Shown here in pieces: positions 30,498-39,210 of a stretch of DNA of 64,000 bases. The position numbers were made by a program, and so were the translations under genes. Source of the stretch: Frigidibacter oleivorans (lineage in GTDB: Bacteria; Pseudomonadota; Alphaproteobacteria; Rhodobacterales; Rhodobacteraceae); assembly GCF_003993775.1 (NCBI RefSeq), contig NZ_RJRZ01000001.1, positions 186,001 to 250,000 of the forward strand, written 5' to 3'. The notes beneath the pieces were generated by a model. That model was not told the origin of the DNA. It worked only from the letters and a program-made list of their open reading frames with translations, and ran no database searches. Positions within the stretch are counted from its first letter, which is position 1. Every line of letters begins with the position of its first letter.

Positions 30498-31409
30498 ATG
30501 TCCTATCGTCGCTTCGCCGCGATGATCGCCACGTCGACCATCGTCATGTTCGGACTGATGTATCTGAACACCTACGCCCTGGAACATGTCTATTTCAGCC
30601 AGACGCGGGCCTGGATGGCGCTGCTGATGGGCGCGGTGATGGCGATCGTGATGCTGGCCTTCATGCGCGGCATGTATCCCAGCCGAACGGTCAACGCGGC
30701 CATCTTCGCCGGGGCGGCGCTGGTCTTCGCCCTGTCGCTCTACCTCGTGCGCAGTCAGGCGACGGTCGGGCAGGTGTCATGGATGAAGGCGATGATCCCC
30801 CACCATTCCATCGCGATCCTGACCAGCGAGAGGGCCGACATCCGCGACCCGCGGGTGCGCAAGCTGGCGGACGAGATCATTGCGGCGCAGCGGCGCGAGA
30901 TTTCCGAGATGCGCTATCTCGTCGCCGAACTGACCGGGGATGCCGCCCCTGCCCCGGCCCCCGCGCCGGAGCCGCCGCCGGAACCGGCACCGTCGGAGGC
31001 GGCGACAGGCAGCCTGGCCGAGGCGCTGGCCTCCGAGGTGCTGGCGACAGTCGACCCAGTGGAACTGACCGGGGCGGAGGTGACCCGCGCGCTCGGAGAC
31101 GCCGCGCCGGGCGATTGCAGCTTTCGGCGCACCGGTGCCAGCGGGCCGATCCTCGTCCTGCGCCCGGCGGCCAGCCCCGGGGCAACCACGGGCCTGGTCA
31201 AGATCAGCGACACGCTGATCGCCCTGACCGGCGCCGGCGGCAGCGCCCATGCCCCGGTGATGGCGGCAGATGGCCTGCGTCTGGCGGTGCTGCCGCAGGA
31301 CGAGAGCGCCGGGTCCGGGCAGGAGGCCGATCTGCGCGTCGATCTGGAAACCGCTTCGGGCCAGTCGCTGAGCATCGGCTATCGCGGGGTCTGGGACTGC
31401 GGCGCCTGA
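30498..31409 (+). CDS. Membrane protein with DUF305 domain and extra C-terminal domain
   Basis: 303 residues from an ATG after GGGAGGAT; a start 10 codons upstream is less likely. Three N-terminal membrane helices (AMIATSTIVMFGLMYLNTY, AWMALLMGAVMAIVMLAFMRG, AAIFAGAALVFALSLYLV) are followed by a DUF305 (ferritin-like) segment WMKAMIPHHSIAILTSERA with the conserved HH pair and EISEMRYL. A Pro/Ala/Glu linker (APAPAPEPPPEPAPSEA) leads to a C-terminal ~115-residue domain (ECS-like GDCSFRRTG, VWDCGA) that I do not recognise. DUF305 proteins are often metal-associated. It lies directly after the two-component pair on the same strand. Confidence 0.85.
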   Translation: MSYRRFAAMIATSTIVMFGLMYLNTYALEHVYFSQTRAWMALLMGAVMAIVMLAFMRGMYPSRTVNAAIFAGAALVFALSLYLVRSQATVGQVSWMKAMIPHHSIAILTSERADIRDPRVRKLADEIIAAQRREISEMRYLVAELTGDAAPAPAPAPEPPPEPAPSEAATGSLAEALASEVLATVDPVELTGAEVTRALGDAAPGDCSFRRTGASGPILVLRPAASPGATTGLVKISDTLIALTGAGGSAHAPVMAADGLRLAVLPQDESAGSGQEADLRVDLETASGQSLSIGYRGVWDCGA

Positions 31410-31418
31410 CCGGACGGC

Positions 31419-32177
31419 TCAGACGAACTGTTCCCGCGTCAGCCGTTCTTCCAGCCCGTGGCCGGGGTCGAACAGGATGCGGTGGCGGATCGCCGCTTCG
31501 GACCGGATTTCGACCCACAGCACGTCCCGCACCGAATTGCGGCTGTCGGCATCGCACATCACCGGGCGTTTCGACGCTTCAAGCACATCGAAGCGTACGG
31601 TGGCCGATTTGGGCAGGATCGCCCCGCGCCAGCGCCGGGGGCGGAAGGCCGCCATCGCGGTGACCGCCAGCACATCCGAACCGATGGGAAGGATCGGGCC
31701 ATGGGCGGAATAATTGTAGGCCGTCGATCCCGCGGGGGTGGAGACCAGCGCCCCGTCGCAGACCAGTTCCTCCATCCGGACGCGGCCATCGACGGTGATC
31801 CGCAGCTTGGCCGCCTGCGGCCCGGCGCGCAGCAGGCTGACCTCGTTGACGGCCAGCGCCGTCTGAACCCCGCCCACACGGTCGCCCGCGCGCATGACCA
31901 GCGGGTTGATCACCTCTTCCTCGGCGGCGGCCAGCCGTTCGGGCAGCGCCTCTTCGTCATATTCGTTCATCAGGAAGCCGATCGTGCCACAATTCATGCC
32001 GTAGACCGGGATGTCGAGATGTTCGGTCGCGTGCAGCGTCTGCAGCATGAAACCGTCGCCGCCCAGGGCCACGATCACCGTGCCGTCGGGGGCCGGGCAC
32101 TGGCCATAGCGCCCGGTCAGCCGCGTCAGCGCGGCCTGCGCCGTCTCTGTCTCCGATGCCACAAAGGCGATGCGCAT
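31419..32177 (-). CDS. nadK: NAD kinase
   Basis: 252 residues; phosphorylates NAD to [15 protein letters not shown] is the GGDG nucleotide loop; [30 protein letters not shown] (NE motif) and [25 protein letters not shown] are conserved. It starts at [17 protein letters not shown] with GAAGGA upstream; longer upstream sequence in the frame is not NadK-like. It converges on the DUF305 gene (9-bp gap) and is divergent from glyA, with about 190 bp between the two starts. Confidence 0.96.
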   Translation of the reverse strand: MRIAFVASETETAQAALTRLTGRYGQCPAPDGTVIVALGGDGFMLQTLHATEHLDIPVYGMNCGTIGFLMNEYDEEALPERLAAAEEEVINPLVMRAGDRVGGVQTALAVNEVSLLRAGPQAAKLRITVDGRVRMEELVCDGALVSTPAGSTAYNYSAHGPILPIGSDVLAVTAMAAFRPRRWRGAILPKSATVRFDVLEASKRPVMCDADSRNSVRDVLWVEIRSEAAIRHRILFDPGHGLEERLTREQFV

Positions 32178-32369
32178 GGCCGTCCTTCTCGCCGCTGTGC
32201 CACCGGGACAGTCTTTGCCCGCGCGCCGGGGGATGACAAGGGCCGCCGCGCGGGGCGGGCGCAGGCCCGCGCCTTGGCGGGGAAGGCTGGATTGCGTCGC
32301 ATTCCGCCTTTCCACCGCGGTCGCAAATCCGGTATGAGCGTCGCAATTCCCCTTCTGAGGAGACGCGCC

Positions 32370-33665
32370 ATGAACGCCCCGCAACGCGATGCCGGCTTCT
32401 TCACCGAAAGCCTCGAGACCCGGGATCCGGAGATCTTCGGCGCCATCCGCAAGGAACTGGGCCGCCAGCGCGACGAGATCGAGCTGATCGCCTCGGAAAA
32501 CATCGTCTCGGCGGCGGTGCTCGAGGCACAGGGATCGGTCCTGACGAACAAGTATGCCGAGGGCTATCCGGGCAAGCGGTATTACGGCGGCTGCCAGTAT
32601 GTGGACATCGCGGAGACGCTGGCCATCGAACGCGCCAAGGAACTGTTCGACGCGAAATTCGCCAATGTGCAGCCGAACTCCGGCAGCCAGATGAACCAGG
32701 CGGTGTTCCTGGCGCTGCTGCAGCCGGGCGACACCTTCATGGGGCTGGACCTGAATTCGGGCGGCCACCTGACCCATGGCTCGCCGGTCAACATGTCGGG
32801 CAAGTGGTTCAACGTCGTCAGCTATGGCGTGCGGGCGCAGGACCAGCGGCTGGACATGGACGAGATCCGCGCCAAGGCGCTGGAACACAAGCCGAAGCTG
32901 ATCCTCGCCGGCGGCACCGCCTATAGCCGCGAATGGGACTGGGCCGCCTTCCGCGCCATCGCCGACGAGGTGGGCGCCTGGCTGATGGTGGACATGGCCC
33001 ATATCGCCGGTCTGGTGGCCGGGGGCGTCCACGCCTCGCCGGTGCCCCATGCCCATGTCGTGACCTCGACCACGCATAAAAGCCTGCGCGGCCCGCGCGG
33101 CGGCCTGATCCTGACCAATGACGAGGACATCGCCAAGAAGATCAACTCGGCGGTGTTCCCGGGCCTGCAGGGCGGCCCGCTGATGCATGTGATCGCCGCC
33201 AAGGCCGTGGCCTTCGGCGAGGCGCTGCGCCCCGAGTTCAAGGAATACGCCGCGCAGGTGAAGGCGAATGCCGCCGCCATGGCCGACCAGCTGATGAAGG
33301 GCGGGATCGACATCGTCTCGGGCGGGACCGACAACCACCTCTGCCTCGCCGACCTGCGGCCGAAGAAGGTCACCGGCAAGGCCGCCGAGGCCGCACTGGG
33401 CCGCGCGCACATCACCTGCAACAAGAACGGCGTGCCCTTCGATCCGGAAAAGCCCTTCGTGACCTCGGGCATCCGGCTGGGCGCCCCCGCCGGCACCACC
33501 CGCGGCTTCCAGGAGCCGGAGTTCCGCCAGATCGCCGACTGGATCGTCGAGGTGGTGGACGGTCTGGCCGCCAATGGCGAGGACGGCAACGGCGAGGTCG
33601 AGGCCAAGGTCCGGGCCGAGGTCGAGGCGCTCTGCGCGCGCTTCCCGCTGTATCCGAAGCTCTGA
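32370..33665 (+). CDS. glyA: Serine hydroxymethyltransferase
   Basis: 431 residues; the PLP enzyme interconverting serine and glycine with tetrahydrofolate. Visible: [66 protein letters not shown], the PLP Lys in [18 protein letters not shown], and [21 protein letters not shown] precedes [11 protein letters not shown]. It is ended by a Rho-independent terminator about 68 bp downstream, so it is probably monocistronic. One-carbon units from glyA feed the same folate pool used by the YgfZ and dimethylglycine-dehydrogenase-like proteins elsewhere in the window, but no direct link is seen. Confidence 0.97.
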   Translation: MNAPQRDAGFFTESLETRDPEIFGAIRKELGRQRDEIELIASENIVSAAVLEAQGSVLTNKYAEGYPGKRYYGGCQYVDIAETLAIERAKELFDAKFANVQPNSGSQMNQAVFLALLQPGDTFMGLDLNSGGHLTHGSPVNMSGKWFNVVSYGVRAQDQRLDMDEIRAKALEHKPKLILAGGTAYSREWDWAAFRAIADEVGAWLMVDMAHIAGLVAGGVHASPVPHAHVVTSTTHKSLRGPRGGLILTNDEDIAKKINSAVFPGLQGGPLMHVIAAKAVAFGEALRPEFKEYAAQVKANAAAMADQLMKGGIDIVSGGTDNHLCLADLRPKKVTGKAAEAALGRAHITCNKNGVPFDPEKPFVTSGIRLGAPAGTTRGFQEPEFRQIADWIVEVVDGLAANGEDGNGEVEAKVRAEVEALCARFPLYPKL

Positions 33666-33732
33666 GCGCGGCACCGCGCCCGGCGCCCCTCGGATCGCGG
33701 GCGCCTCACGCCACCGTGCCTGTCACCGGGCC

Positions 33733-33768
33733 GCAGCCGCCAGAACATCCGGCGGCTGCTGTCGTTTT
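33733..33768 (+). terminator. Rho-independent terminator of glyA
   Basis: A perfect 9-bp stem GCAGCCGCC/GGCGGCTGC closes a 9-nt loop and is followed by TGTCGTTTT. It lies 68 bp past the glyA stop and 38 bp before the next plus-strand gene, whose ribosome site lies just beyond the T-run. Confidence 0.85.
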
Positions 33769-33805
33769 CCTCCTCCCACCCCAGCGACAGCGACGGAGGA
33801 AGACA

Positions 33806-34276
33806 ATGCCCGATGACCGCAAGCCGATGCGCCCCGACAACCAGACCGAAACCGCCCCCGATACGGAGGAGGCCCGCCGCGAAGCGCGGTTGCGCGCCCG
33901 CACCGACGGGCTGCTGGACGACGATTTCGGCACCCCGCGCCCGGGCCGCCCCACCGGCGTCGCCGCTGCCTATCGCAGCGACCCGGATCCTTCCGGCACG
34001 GGCGAGCCGCCCACGTCGGACCTGCACCGGCCGACCGAAAGCACCGATCGGATCGCCGCCGCCGACAAGGCGGGCGCCGGCACCGCGCGCAGCCTGACGG
34101 GCAGCGAGGAAACCGGCGGCTCCGACCCCGCCAGGCCGCGGTCGAGCGTGCTGCATCTGGGCGAGGGCGACGGGCCCGAGGCGGCCGACGCCTCCACCCC
34201 CGATGACCGCGAAAGCCCCGAACGCGCCCGCGACCTGACCCGGTCGGGGGACGGAACCGGCACCGGCGACGAATGA
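33806..34276 (+). CDS. Hypothetical low-complexity acidic protein
   Basis: 156 residues with an excellent ribosome site (GGAGGA, 7 bases). The sequence is charged and disordered (MPDDRKPMRPDNQTETAPDTEEARREARLRARTDGLLDDDFG...), rich in Asp, Glu, Pro, Gly, Arg and Thr, with no hydrophobic segment, signal peptide or Cys. A short ordered-looking stretch EARREARLRARTDGLLDDDFG near residues 24-44 could be a linear interaction motif. No family is recognised. It follows the glyA terminator and converges on the next gene with a 4-bp gap. It is likely real from the ribosome site; the function is unknown. Confidence 0.6.
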   Translation: MPDDRKPMRPDNQTETAPDTEEARREARLRARTDGLLDDDFGTPRPGRPTGVAAAYRSDPDPSGTGEPPTSDLHRPTESTDRIAAADKAGAGTARSLTGSEETGGSDPARPRSSVLHLGEGDGPEAADASTPDDRESPERARDLTRSGDGTGTGDE

Positions 34277-34280
34277 GGGG

Positions 34281-34652
34281 TCAAAGGAAGCCGCGCCAGG
34301 CCAGAACCGTGACCACCAGTCCCGCCGTCACCACGACGGCGAGGCCGGACCCGGCGGCCACGTTCAGCAGATACCCCCGCGCCCGCGCGCCGCGCCCCAA
34401 TGGCCGCAGATAGCGCAGACAGGCGTCATAGGCGGCCGAAACGCGTTCGAGGTCCAGTTGCAGCATCAGCTTCGGCACCTTGGCGCGCTCGGCCGCCTCG
34501 GCCAGCAGCTGCGCCTCGGCCCGGACCTTGCGCGGCAACAGCCGCCCGCCCCGCCGCAGCTTGTCGGCCAGGCCCTTGCCCCGGACCTTCAGCCGTTCCT
34601 CCATCAGCCCGGCGACGCGATCCGCCATCTGCTGCACGCTGACCGCGCTCAT
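34281..34652 (-). CDS. Conserved hypothetical protein with C-terminal membrane anchor
   Basis: 123 residues from MSAVSVQQMADRVAGLMEERLKV. The basic, helical N-terminal part (KGLADKLRRGGRLLPRKVRAEAQLLAEAAERAKVPKLMLQLD) precedes ERVSAAYDACLRYLRPLGRG and ends in one hydrophobic helix (YLLNVAAGSGLAVVVTAGLVVTVLAWRGFL), so it is tail-anchored with the bulk in the cytoplasm. I recall similar proteins in Rhodobacteraceae, without function. The start is uncertain: an in-frame ATG at 34697 lacks a ribosome site, and a GTG three codons upstream of the chosen ATG is possible. Confidence 0.7.
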   Translation of the reverse strand: MSAVSVQQMADRVAGLMEERLKVRGKGLADKLRRGGRLLPRKVRAEAQLLAEAAERAKVPKLMLQLDLERVSAAYDACLRYLRPLGRGARARGYLLNVAAGSGLAVVVTAGLVVTVLAWRGFL

Positions 34653-34787
34653 GCCTTCCACCGCCCTCTGCCCCGCCGCGGCCGGCCCGCGCGCCATCGC
34701 AGCCTAGCGCGGCGGCGCGCGCCGCTCAACTGCCCGCCGCGCCGGAAGGGGCTGGCGATGGCGGCGCGGGCACGCTAGCACTGCGTC

Positions 34788-35549
34788 ATGATCCGCACCG
34801 TCCCCTATGGCCAGCTCACCGGTCAGCCGCCGCTTCTGATCGTGCACGGCCTGTTCGGTTCGGCCCGCAACTGGAACGTCATCGCCAGCCGGCTGTCCGG
34901 CGACCGGCAGGTCGTGACCGTCGACCTGCGCAACCATGGCGAAAGTCCCTGGACCGACAGCCATACCTATCCCGATCTCGCCGCCGATCTGGCCGAGGTG
35001 ATCGACGCGCAGGGCGGCCGGATGGACGTGATCGGCCATTCGATGGGGGGCAAGGCCGCGATGGTGCTGGCGCTGACCCATCCCGGGCGGGTGAACCGCC
35101 TGATCGTCGCCGACATCGCCCCGGTCAGCTATGGCCATGACCGGGTCAACCTGATCGACGCGATGCAGGGGCTGGACCTGACCGGGCTGACCAGCCGCAG
35201 CGAGGCCGACCGCCGGCTGGCCGCCACCATTCCCGACGCGGGCACCCGCGCCTTCCTGCTGCAGTCGCTCGACCTGCGGGCGGATCCGCCGCGCTGGCGG
35301 CTGAACCTCGACCTGCTGAAGGCCGAGATGCCGCAGATCCTGTCCTGGCCCGGAACGGAGGGTTCGTTCGACGGGCCGACGCTGTTCCTGTCGGGCGGCG
35401 AGTCGAACTATGTGCTGCCCGAGCATCGCGGCACCATCCGTGCGCTGTTCCCGGAGGCGAAGTTCGCCCGGATCCCGGGCGCGGGCCACTGGCTGCATGC
35501 CGAAAAGCCCCGCGAATTCGAGGCGGCGGTGCAGGTGTTCCTGTCCTGA
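34788..35549 (+). CDS. Alpha/beta hydrolase (YbfF-like esterase)
   Basis: 253 residues, the YbfF size. The oxyanion region is LLIVHGLFGSARNW, followed by VDLRNHGESPWTD. The nucleophile Ser is in VIGHSMGGKAAMVLA (GHSMGG), the acid in GPTLFLSGGESNYV and the His in GAGHWLHAEKP. Proteins of this type hydrolyse acyl esters or acyl-CoA; the exact substrate is unknown. There is no signal peptide, so it is cytoplasmic. It lies 56 bp upstream of the YgfZ gene on the same strand and is probably co-transcribed. Confidence 0.9.
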   Translation: MIRTVPYGQLTGQPPLLIVHGLFGSARNWNVIASRLSGDRQVVTVDLRNHGESPWTDSHTYPDLAADLAEVIDAQGGRMDVIGHSMGGKAAMVLALTHPGRVNRLIVADIAPVSYGHDRVNLIDAMQGLDLTGLTSRSEADRRLAATIPDAGTRAFLLQSLDLRADPPRWRLNLDLLKAEMPQILSWPGTEGSFDGPTLFLSGGESNYVLPEHRGTIRALFPEAKFARIPGAGHWLHAEKPREFEAAVQVFLS

Positions 35550-35605
35550 CCCTTCCGCCCGCGCCGTCGCAGCCCCATCTTGCAGCTCATGGACCGGAGG
35601 ACGAG

Positions 35606-36409
35606 ATGACGGATGACGCAACACGCCTATCGGTGGCGGGGACCGCGGCCGGCGCCCATGATCCGACGCGCCGGGTGCTGGCGGTCACCGGCACGGACCG
35701 CGAGGAATTCCTGCAGGGGCTGGTCACCAATGACCTGCGCCGGCTGAAGGCCGGGCCGGTCTATGCCGCGCTGCTGACGCCGCAGGGCAAGTATCTGGCC
35801 GATTTCCTGCTGGTGGCGCAGGGCGACGCGATCCTGATCGACGTCCATGCCGATCTGGCCGAGGCGCTGGCCCGGCGGCTGGCCATGTACCGCCTGCGCG
35901 CCGATGTGCAGATCGCGGACAGCGGGCTCGCCGTGACGCGGGGTCTGGGCGAGGTGCCGCCGGGCGCCGTGGCCGATCCGCGCGACCCCCGGCTGGGCTG
36001 GCGGCTCTATGCAGCCGAACCCGGCACGGGCGAGCCGCCGGACTGGACCGCGATCCGCGTCGCCGCCGCCGTCCCCGAAAGCGGGATCGAGCTGATCCCG
36101 GACGACACCTACATCCTCGAGGCCGGGTTCGAGCGGCTGAACGGCGTCGACTTCCGCAAGGGCTGCTATGTCGGTCAGGAGGTGACGGCGCGGATGAAGC
36201 ACAAGACCGAACTGCGCAAGGGCCTCGTTTCGGTGCGGGTGGAGGGAACGCCCCCCGCGCCGGGCAGCCCGATCCTGACGGCGGACGGGCGCGAGGCCGG
36301 GCGCCTGTTCAGCTGCGCGGGCGGCCGGGGGCTGGCGCATCTGCGCTTCGACCGCGCCCAGGGCCCGCTGACGGCCGGCGATGCGGTGGTCGAGGTCGAG
36401 GCGGGCTGA
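35606..36409 (+). CDS. ygfZ: Folate-binding Fe-S cluster repair protein YgfZ
   Basis: 267 residues. It is GcvT-like, with the diagnostic YgfZ motif KGCYVGQEVTARMKHK near residue 188, whose Cys is functionally important, and FLQGLVTNDLRRL plus ALLTPQGKYLADFLLV at the N-terminus. YgfZ supports some Fe-S enzymes in a tetrahydrofolate-dependent way; MiaB, encoded in this window, is a known client in E. coli. ATG follows GGAGGACGAG. It is likely in one transcript with the alpha/beta hydrolase upstream. Confidence 0.94.
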   Translation: MTDDATRLSVAGTAAGAHDPTRRVLAVTGTDREEFLQGLVTNDLRRLKAGPVYAALLTPQGKYLADFLLVAQGDAILIDVHADLAEALARRLAMYRLRADVQIADSGLAVTRGLGEVPPGAVADPRDPRLGWRLYAAEPGTGEPPDWTAIRVAAAVPESGIELIPDDTYILEAGFERLNGVDFRKGCYVGQEVTARMKHKTELRKGLVSVRVEGTPPAPGSPILTADGREAGRLFSCAGGRGLAHLRFDRAQGPLTAGDAVVEVEAG

Positions 36410-36487
36410 GGCCCGGGATGGCCCGCCTTGCGGCGCGCGACTTTCCGCCATGCAGCATCGACCGGGAACCATGACACCGCGTCCCCG

Positions 36488-36515
36488 TTGATGCAACGCC
36501 TTCCGTTCCTATATG
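36488..36515 (+). promoter_or_regulatory. Candidate sigma-70 promoter for the DUF6280 transcript
   Basis: TTGATG at 36488-36493, a 16-base spacer and TATATG at 36510-36515. It is the best -35/-10 match in the 312-bp gap after YgfZ. Transcription would start near 36522, giving a leader of about 200 nt before the DUF6280 start. Confidence 0.5.
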
Positions 36516-36525
36516 AGGTCGGCTG

Positions 36526-36627
36526 CCTGCCCCACCGGGGGCAGGTCCGGCCGAACAACGCACAACCTGAACCCAGAAACCGAAGCAAAAGCGGATCACG
36601 ACAGTGCCATGCACCTGACGCATGGCA
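36526..36627 (+). promoter_or_regulatory. Structured leader with two stem-loops upstream of DUF6280
   Basis: Two perfect hairpins lie between the candidate promoter and the DUF6280 start. The first is CCTGCCCC-ACCG-GGGGCAGG (36526-36545). The second is TGCCATGC-ACCTGAC-GCATGGCA (36605-36627). Neither is followed by a T-run, so they are not terminators. The 60 bases between them are A-rich and look single-stranded. They could form a cis-acting leader element or a small RNA processed from the leader; no known riboswitch consensus was recognised. The rest of the 36410-36721 gap shows no coding frame with a ribosome site. Confidence 0.45.
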
Positions 36628-36721
36628 GCCCTGACAAAACCGGTGCGCGAATCACGCCCGCTTCGGGGTATTCGGCCAGACGCCTTAAGACGCAAGAGCG
36701 ACAAAAAAGGAAGACCAAGAA

Positions 36722-37042
36722 ATGCGCGATTTCGTTGATGGCACCGCATTCAACTACGAGCAAGGCCAGCGGGCGCGGAAACTGTTCGCCGCGGTTGTCC
36801 TTGCTGCCCTGGACGATGCGATTGCCGATGACAAGAAATACGGGAACGGCCCCGAGCAGATCGCCCGCTGGGCGCGCTCGCGCGATGGCCGCGAAGTGCT
36901 GTCCTGCGCGGGCATCGACCCGAATGAACGCGTGGTGAAGGGCCTGATGGAATTCGTCGGCAAGGGTGTGCGCACCTCGGTCGCGCTGTCGCGCGAAGAG
37001 AGCGAGCGCCGCCACGCGATGGAAGAGGCCGAAGCCGCCTGA
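36722..37042 (+). CDS. DUF6280 family protein
   Basis: 106 residues, MRDFVDGTAFNYEQGQRARKLFAAVVLAALDDAIADDKKYGNGPEQ..., a highly conserved small protein of Rhodobacterales with no known function. The helical sequence includes IARWARSRDGREVLSCAGIDPNERVV and KGLMEFVGKGVRTSVALSREESERR, ending in an acidic tail. There is no signal peptide or membrane segment. The ribosome site is AAGGAAG about 9 bases upstream. It is monocistronic between a structured leader and a strong terminator. High conservation and a private regulated transcript suggest a core cellular role. Confidence 0.88.
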   Translation: MRDFVDGTAFNYEQGQRARKLFAAVVLAALDDAIADDKKYGNGPEQIARWARSRDGREVLSCAGIDPNERVVKGLMEFVGKGVRTSVALSREESERRHAMEEAEAA

Positions 37043-37076
37043 CCGGCCAACGCTTGCGCCCGGTTCGGGCGACCCG

Positions 37077-37118
37077 GCAAGACGCGCCTCCGCAGCCCGG
37101 GGGCGCGTCTTGCCTTTC
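37077..37118 (+). terminator. Rho-independent terminator of DUF6280
   Basis: A perfect 12-bp stem GCAAGACGCGCC/GGCGCGTCTTGC (37077-37088 and 37102-37113) with a 13-nt loop, then CTTTC. It begins 34 bp after the DUF6280 stop. The T-run is short, but the stem is very stable. Confidence 0.8.
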
Positions 37119-37657
37119 GAGGCAGGCGGTGGCCGGGGGGACGATGGGCCGGTGCGGCGGCGGCGCGTCCGGCGATTACCGCCGGGCGATAGGTCGCGCG
37201 GTTCCTCGAACCGCCTGAGACTTCCGTTTTCGGCACGGCTGGGGCCACCTCTGTCCTCGGCACGAGTCCTCGGAGCTGCGGAAGATGTGGGGCACACCCG
37301 CGGGCGGACCGGCGCGGGCCGAGGCATCGGCTGGGGGCAGGTAGGCTCCGCCTGACGGTCGGGCGACCGGCCGGTCGGAGGCTGCGGCGCGCCCGCGGTC
37401 CCTCGGCGGACTAGCGTCTGTGCTGCGCCGGGCTGGCTTCGCAAGACCAAGAGACCGCCGTCCGGTCACGGCGATCCCGATGCGCCGCCGCCCTCCGCCG
37501 CCCCCAAGCTGTGGGCGCTGTAGGCCCCCCGGGGGCGGGTCCCTACGGCACCATGCGAAGCTATAGGAGCGTTATCGCTCTACAGGGCACTGCCCCCCGA
37601 TGCGGGCGCCCGCCGGCGGCGGTGCAGGACGGCATTCCGGATGCGGGCTGCGGCGAG
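37119..37657. other. Intergenic region without recognisable gene
   Basis: About 540 bp between the DUF6280 terminator and the end of the PopZ-like gene. Open frames exist on both strands but have no ribosome site and low-complexity Arg/Pro/Ala translations typical of GC-rich noncoding sequence. Small hairpins occur, for example GAGCG-TTAT-CGCTC near 37568-37581. In related genomes valS is often found beyond this gene; it is not here, so this gap may mark a rearrangement point. Confidence 0.6.
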
Positions 37658-39094
37658 TTAGTCGAAGTCCCGGGCGGCCAGCGCGCGCTGCACCTCGCGG
37701 TGCACCAGCTTGCGCAGGTTGCGGGTGATCCGTTCGCCGAGCGCGCCCTGCAGTTCCTCGCGGATGATCTCGCTGACGAAGCCGCGCAGCGCCGCCTCGT
37801 CGAAGATCGCGTCATCCGGTCCTGCGTCGCGAGACGCCGCACCCTCCCCAGGCTCGACGGCGACGGCCTCGACGGGCGTCCCGCGGGACGCCGCATCGGC
37901 GCCGGCCGGCGCGCCCCGCTGTGCATCGAGGATCCGGGACAGGTAGGGAATTTCCGACCAGTCCACGTCCTCGCCGGCCGCCCGACCCTCGGCCGCCCCT
38001 TCCGGAGTGTCATCCGGGTCGCCGTCCGGGTCGTCGTCTTGCCGGAGGTCCGCCCCGCCGGGGCTGTCGGCAGACGGCCCGCCGAACCGCGCGTGGGCGG
38101 GCGCGACCCGGGTCACCGGCTCCGCCAGTTCCGGCACGGGGGCCAGCGCATCGGCAGTGGCGACGATCTGGCCGTCGAAGACGGTGGGCGCATCGCCGTC
38201 CCGCCAGTCCGCTTCCTGCCAGTCCGTTTCCTGCCAGTCGCCGTCCTGCCCGTCGCTCTCCTGCCCGTCGGTCTCTCGCTCGTCCGCCCCGGTGGCCTGC
38301 GCCGTATCGTCGAGCCGCGCGGCGTCTTGCGGCGCGCCGGCTGCTTCCGGCGCAGCTTCCGGGTGGTCGTCCGGCTCCGCATGATCCGAAACCCGGTCCA
38401 GGTCGGCACGGGCGGCAATCCGCAGGCGCGGCGCCGCGACCGACTCTGCCGCGTTGCTGTCCCGTCCGGTCAACCGGCCCGCCGCCGCGCCTTCCGCGCC
38501 GGGCTCATCCTCCGGCGCGCCCGGTGCGCTCCAGTCCAGCGCCTCGGCATCCGCGTCCCAGGACTGGACCGGCAGATCGTCGGCCTCGGGCGCGGAGGCC
38601 ACGACGGACAGCAGCCTGTCGGTCGACCAGTCGTCAGCAGGGTCCGCCGCATCACTGCCTGCATCGCCGCTGTCCGCATCTTCGCCGGCGCCCGTCACGG
38701 CATGGTCCGGCTCCGCCTCGGCGACCTCCGGCTCGAACTCCAGGTCGGCAGGGCCGCTGTCGACGGTCTCGGGCTGCCAGTCCTGCCCGGCCCCCGTGCC
38801 GGCAATCGCGGCCTCGAGTTCCGCGATCGTCTCCTCGAGGCTGGCATGCAGGCTCGCGCCGCCCTCCACCACCCGCAACGAGGGCGACAGGACCAGCGGC
38901 GGCGGCTCCGCACCGGCCGGGCTCGCCGCCCCTGCATCGGAGGATGGAGCGGCAAACCCGCCCCCCTCGCCGTGCGAGTCGGCCAGCGTCAGCCGCGGTT
39001 CCGTCCGGGCCGCGGCGCGCAGATCCTCGGAGACGAGGCGCCGGATCGACGACAGAACGTCCTCGATCTCGACACGGGTCATCCTGTCAGACAT
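37658..39094 (-). CDS. PopZ-like (DUF2497) polar-organising protein
   Basis: 478 residues. The N-terminus MSDRMTRVEIEDVLSSIRRLVSEDLR matches the conserved first helix of PopZ (in Caulobacter, MEEILASIRRIISED). A long acidic, Pro/Ala/Asp-rich disordered middle follows, and the C-terminus DEAALRGFVSEIIREELQGALGERITRNLRKLVHREVQRAL resembles the PopZ oligomerisation helices. PopZ forms condensates at cell poles that anchor centromeres. This protein is much longer than Caulobacter PopZ (177) because of the expanded linker, which includes a pentapeptide repeat. The start with GGAAG nearby is preferred over one 21 codons upstream. It lies after tolC on the same strand. Confidence 0.75.
   Translation of the reverse strand: MSDRMTRVEIEDVLSSIRRLVSEDLRAAARTEPRLTLADSHGEGGGFAAPSSDAGAASPAGAEPPPLVLSPSLRVVEGGASLHASLEETIAELEAAIAGTGAGQDWQPETVDSGPADLEFEPEVAEAEPDHAVTGAGEDADSGDAGSDAADPADDWSTDRLLSVVASAPEADDLPVQSWDADAEALDWSAPGAPEDEPGAEGAAAGRLTGRDSNAAESVAAPRLRIAARADLDRVSDHAEPDDHPEAAPEAAGAPQDAARLDDTAQATGADERETDGQESDGQDGDWQETDWQEADWRDGDAPTVFDGQIVATADALAPVPELAEPVTRVAPAHARFGGPSADSPGGADLRQDDDPDGDPDDTPEGAAEGRAAGEDVDWSEIPYLSRILDAQRGAPAGADAASRGTPVEAVAVEPGEGAASRDAGPDDAIFDEAALRGFVSEIIREELQGALGERITRNLRKLVHREVQRALAARDFD
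38199..38273 (-). repeat. 15-bp minisatellite inside the PopZ-like gene
   Basis: Five tandem 15-bp units (38199, 38214, 38229, 38244 and 38259; plus-strand core tcctgccagtccgtt) encode degenerate pentapeptides (E/D)xD(G/W)Q: ETDGQ, ESDGQ, DGDWQ, ETDWQ, EADWR. The period is a multiple of three, so copy-number change keeps the frame and would only alter linker length. It is expected to vary between strains. Confidence 0.85.
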
Positions 39095-39210
39095 GAACTT
39101 CCCCCCGCCGGTTGTCGCCAAGGCAGTCAGAGTAGCCGCCCGCCGGCCCTGTTTCAACCGCGGCGCGAGACGCAGGCGAGCCGCCGCGCCCGCATCGCGG
39201 GCGCCCTGCG

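Noticed and set aside
33682-33705. GGCGCCC/GGGCGCC hairpin just after glyA as terminator
   Set aside because: No T-run follows; the hairpin at 33733-33759 with a T-run is the better terminator.
37176-37469. 97-codon minus frame in the gap after DUF6280
   Set aside because: No ribosome site, low-complexity Arg/Ala/Pro composition, and no recognisable homologue.
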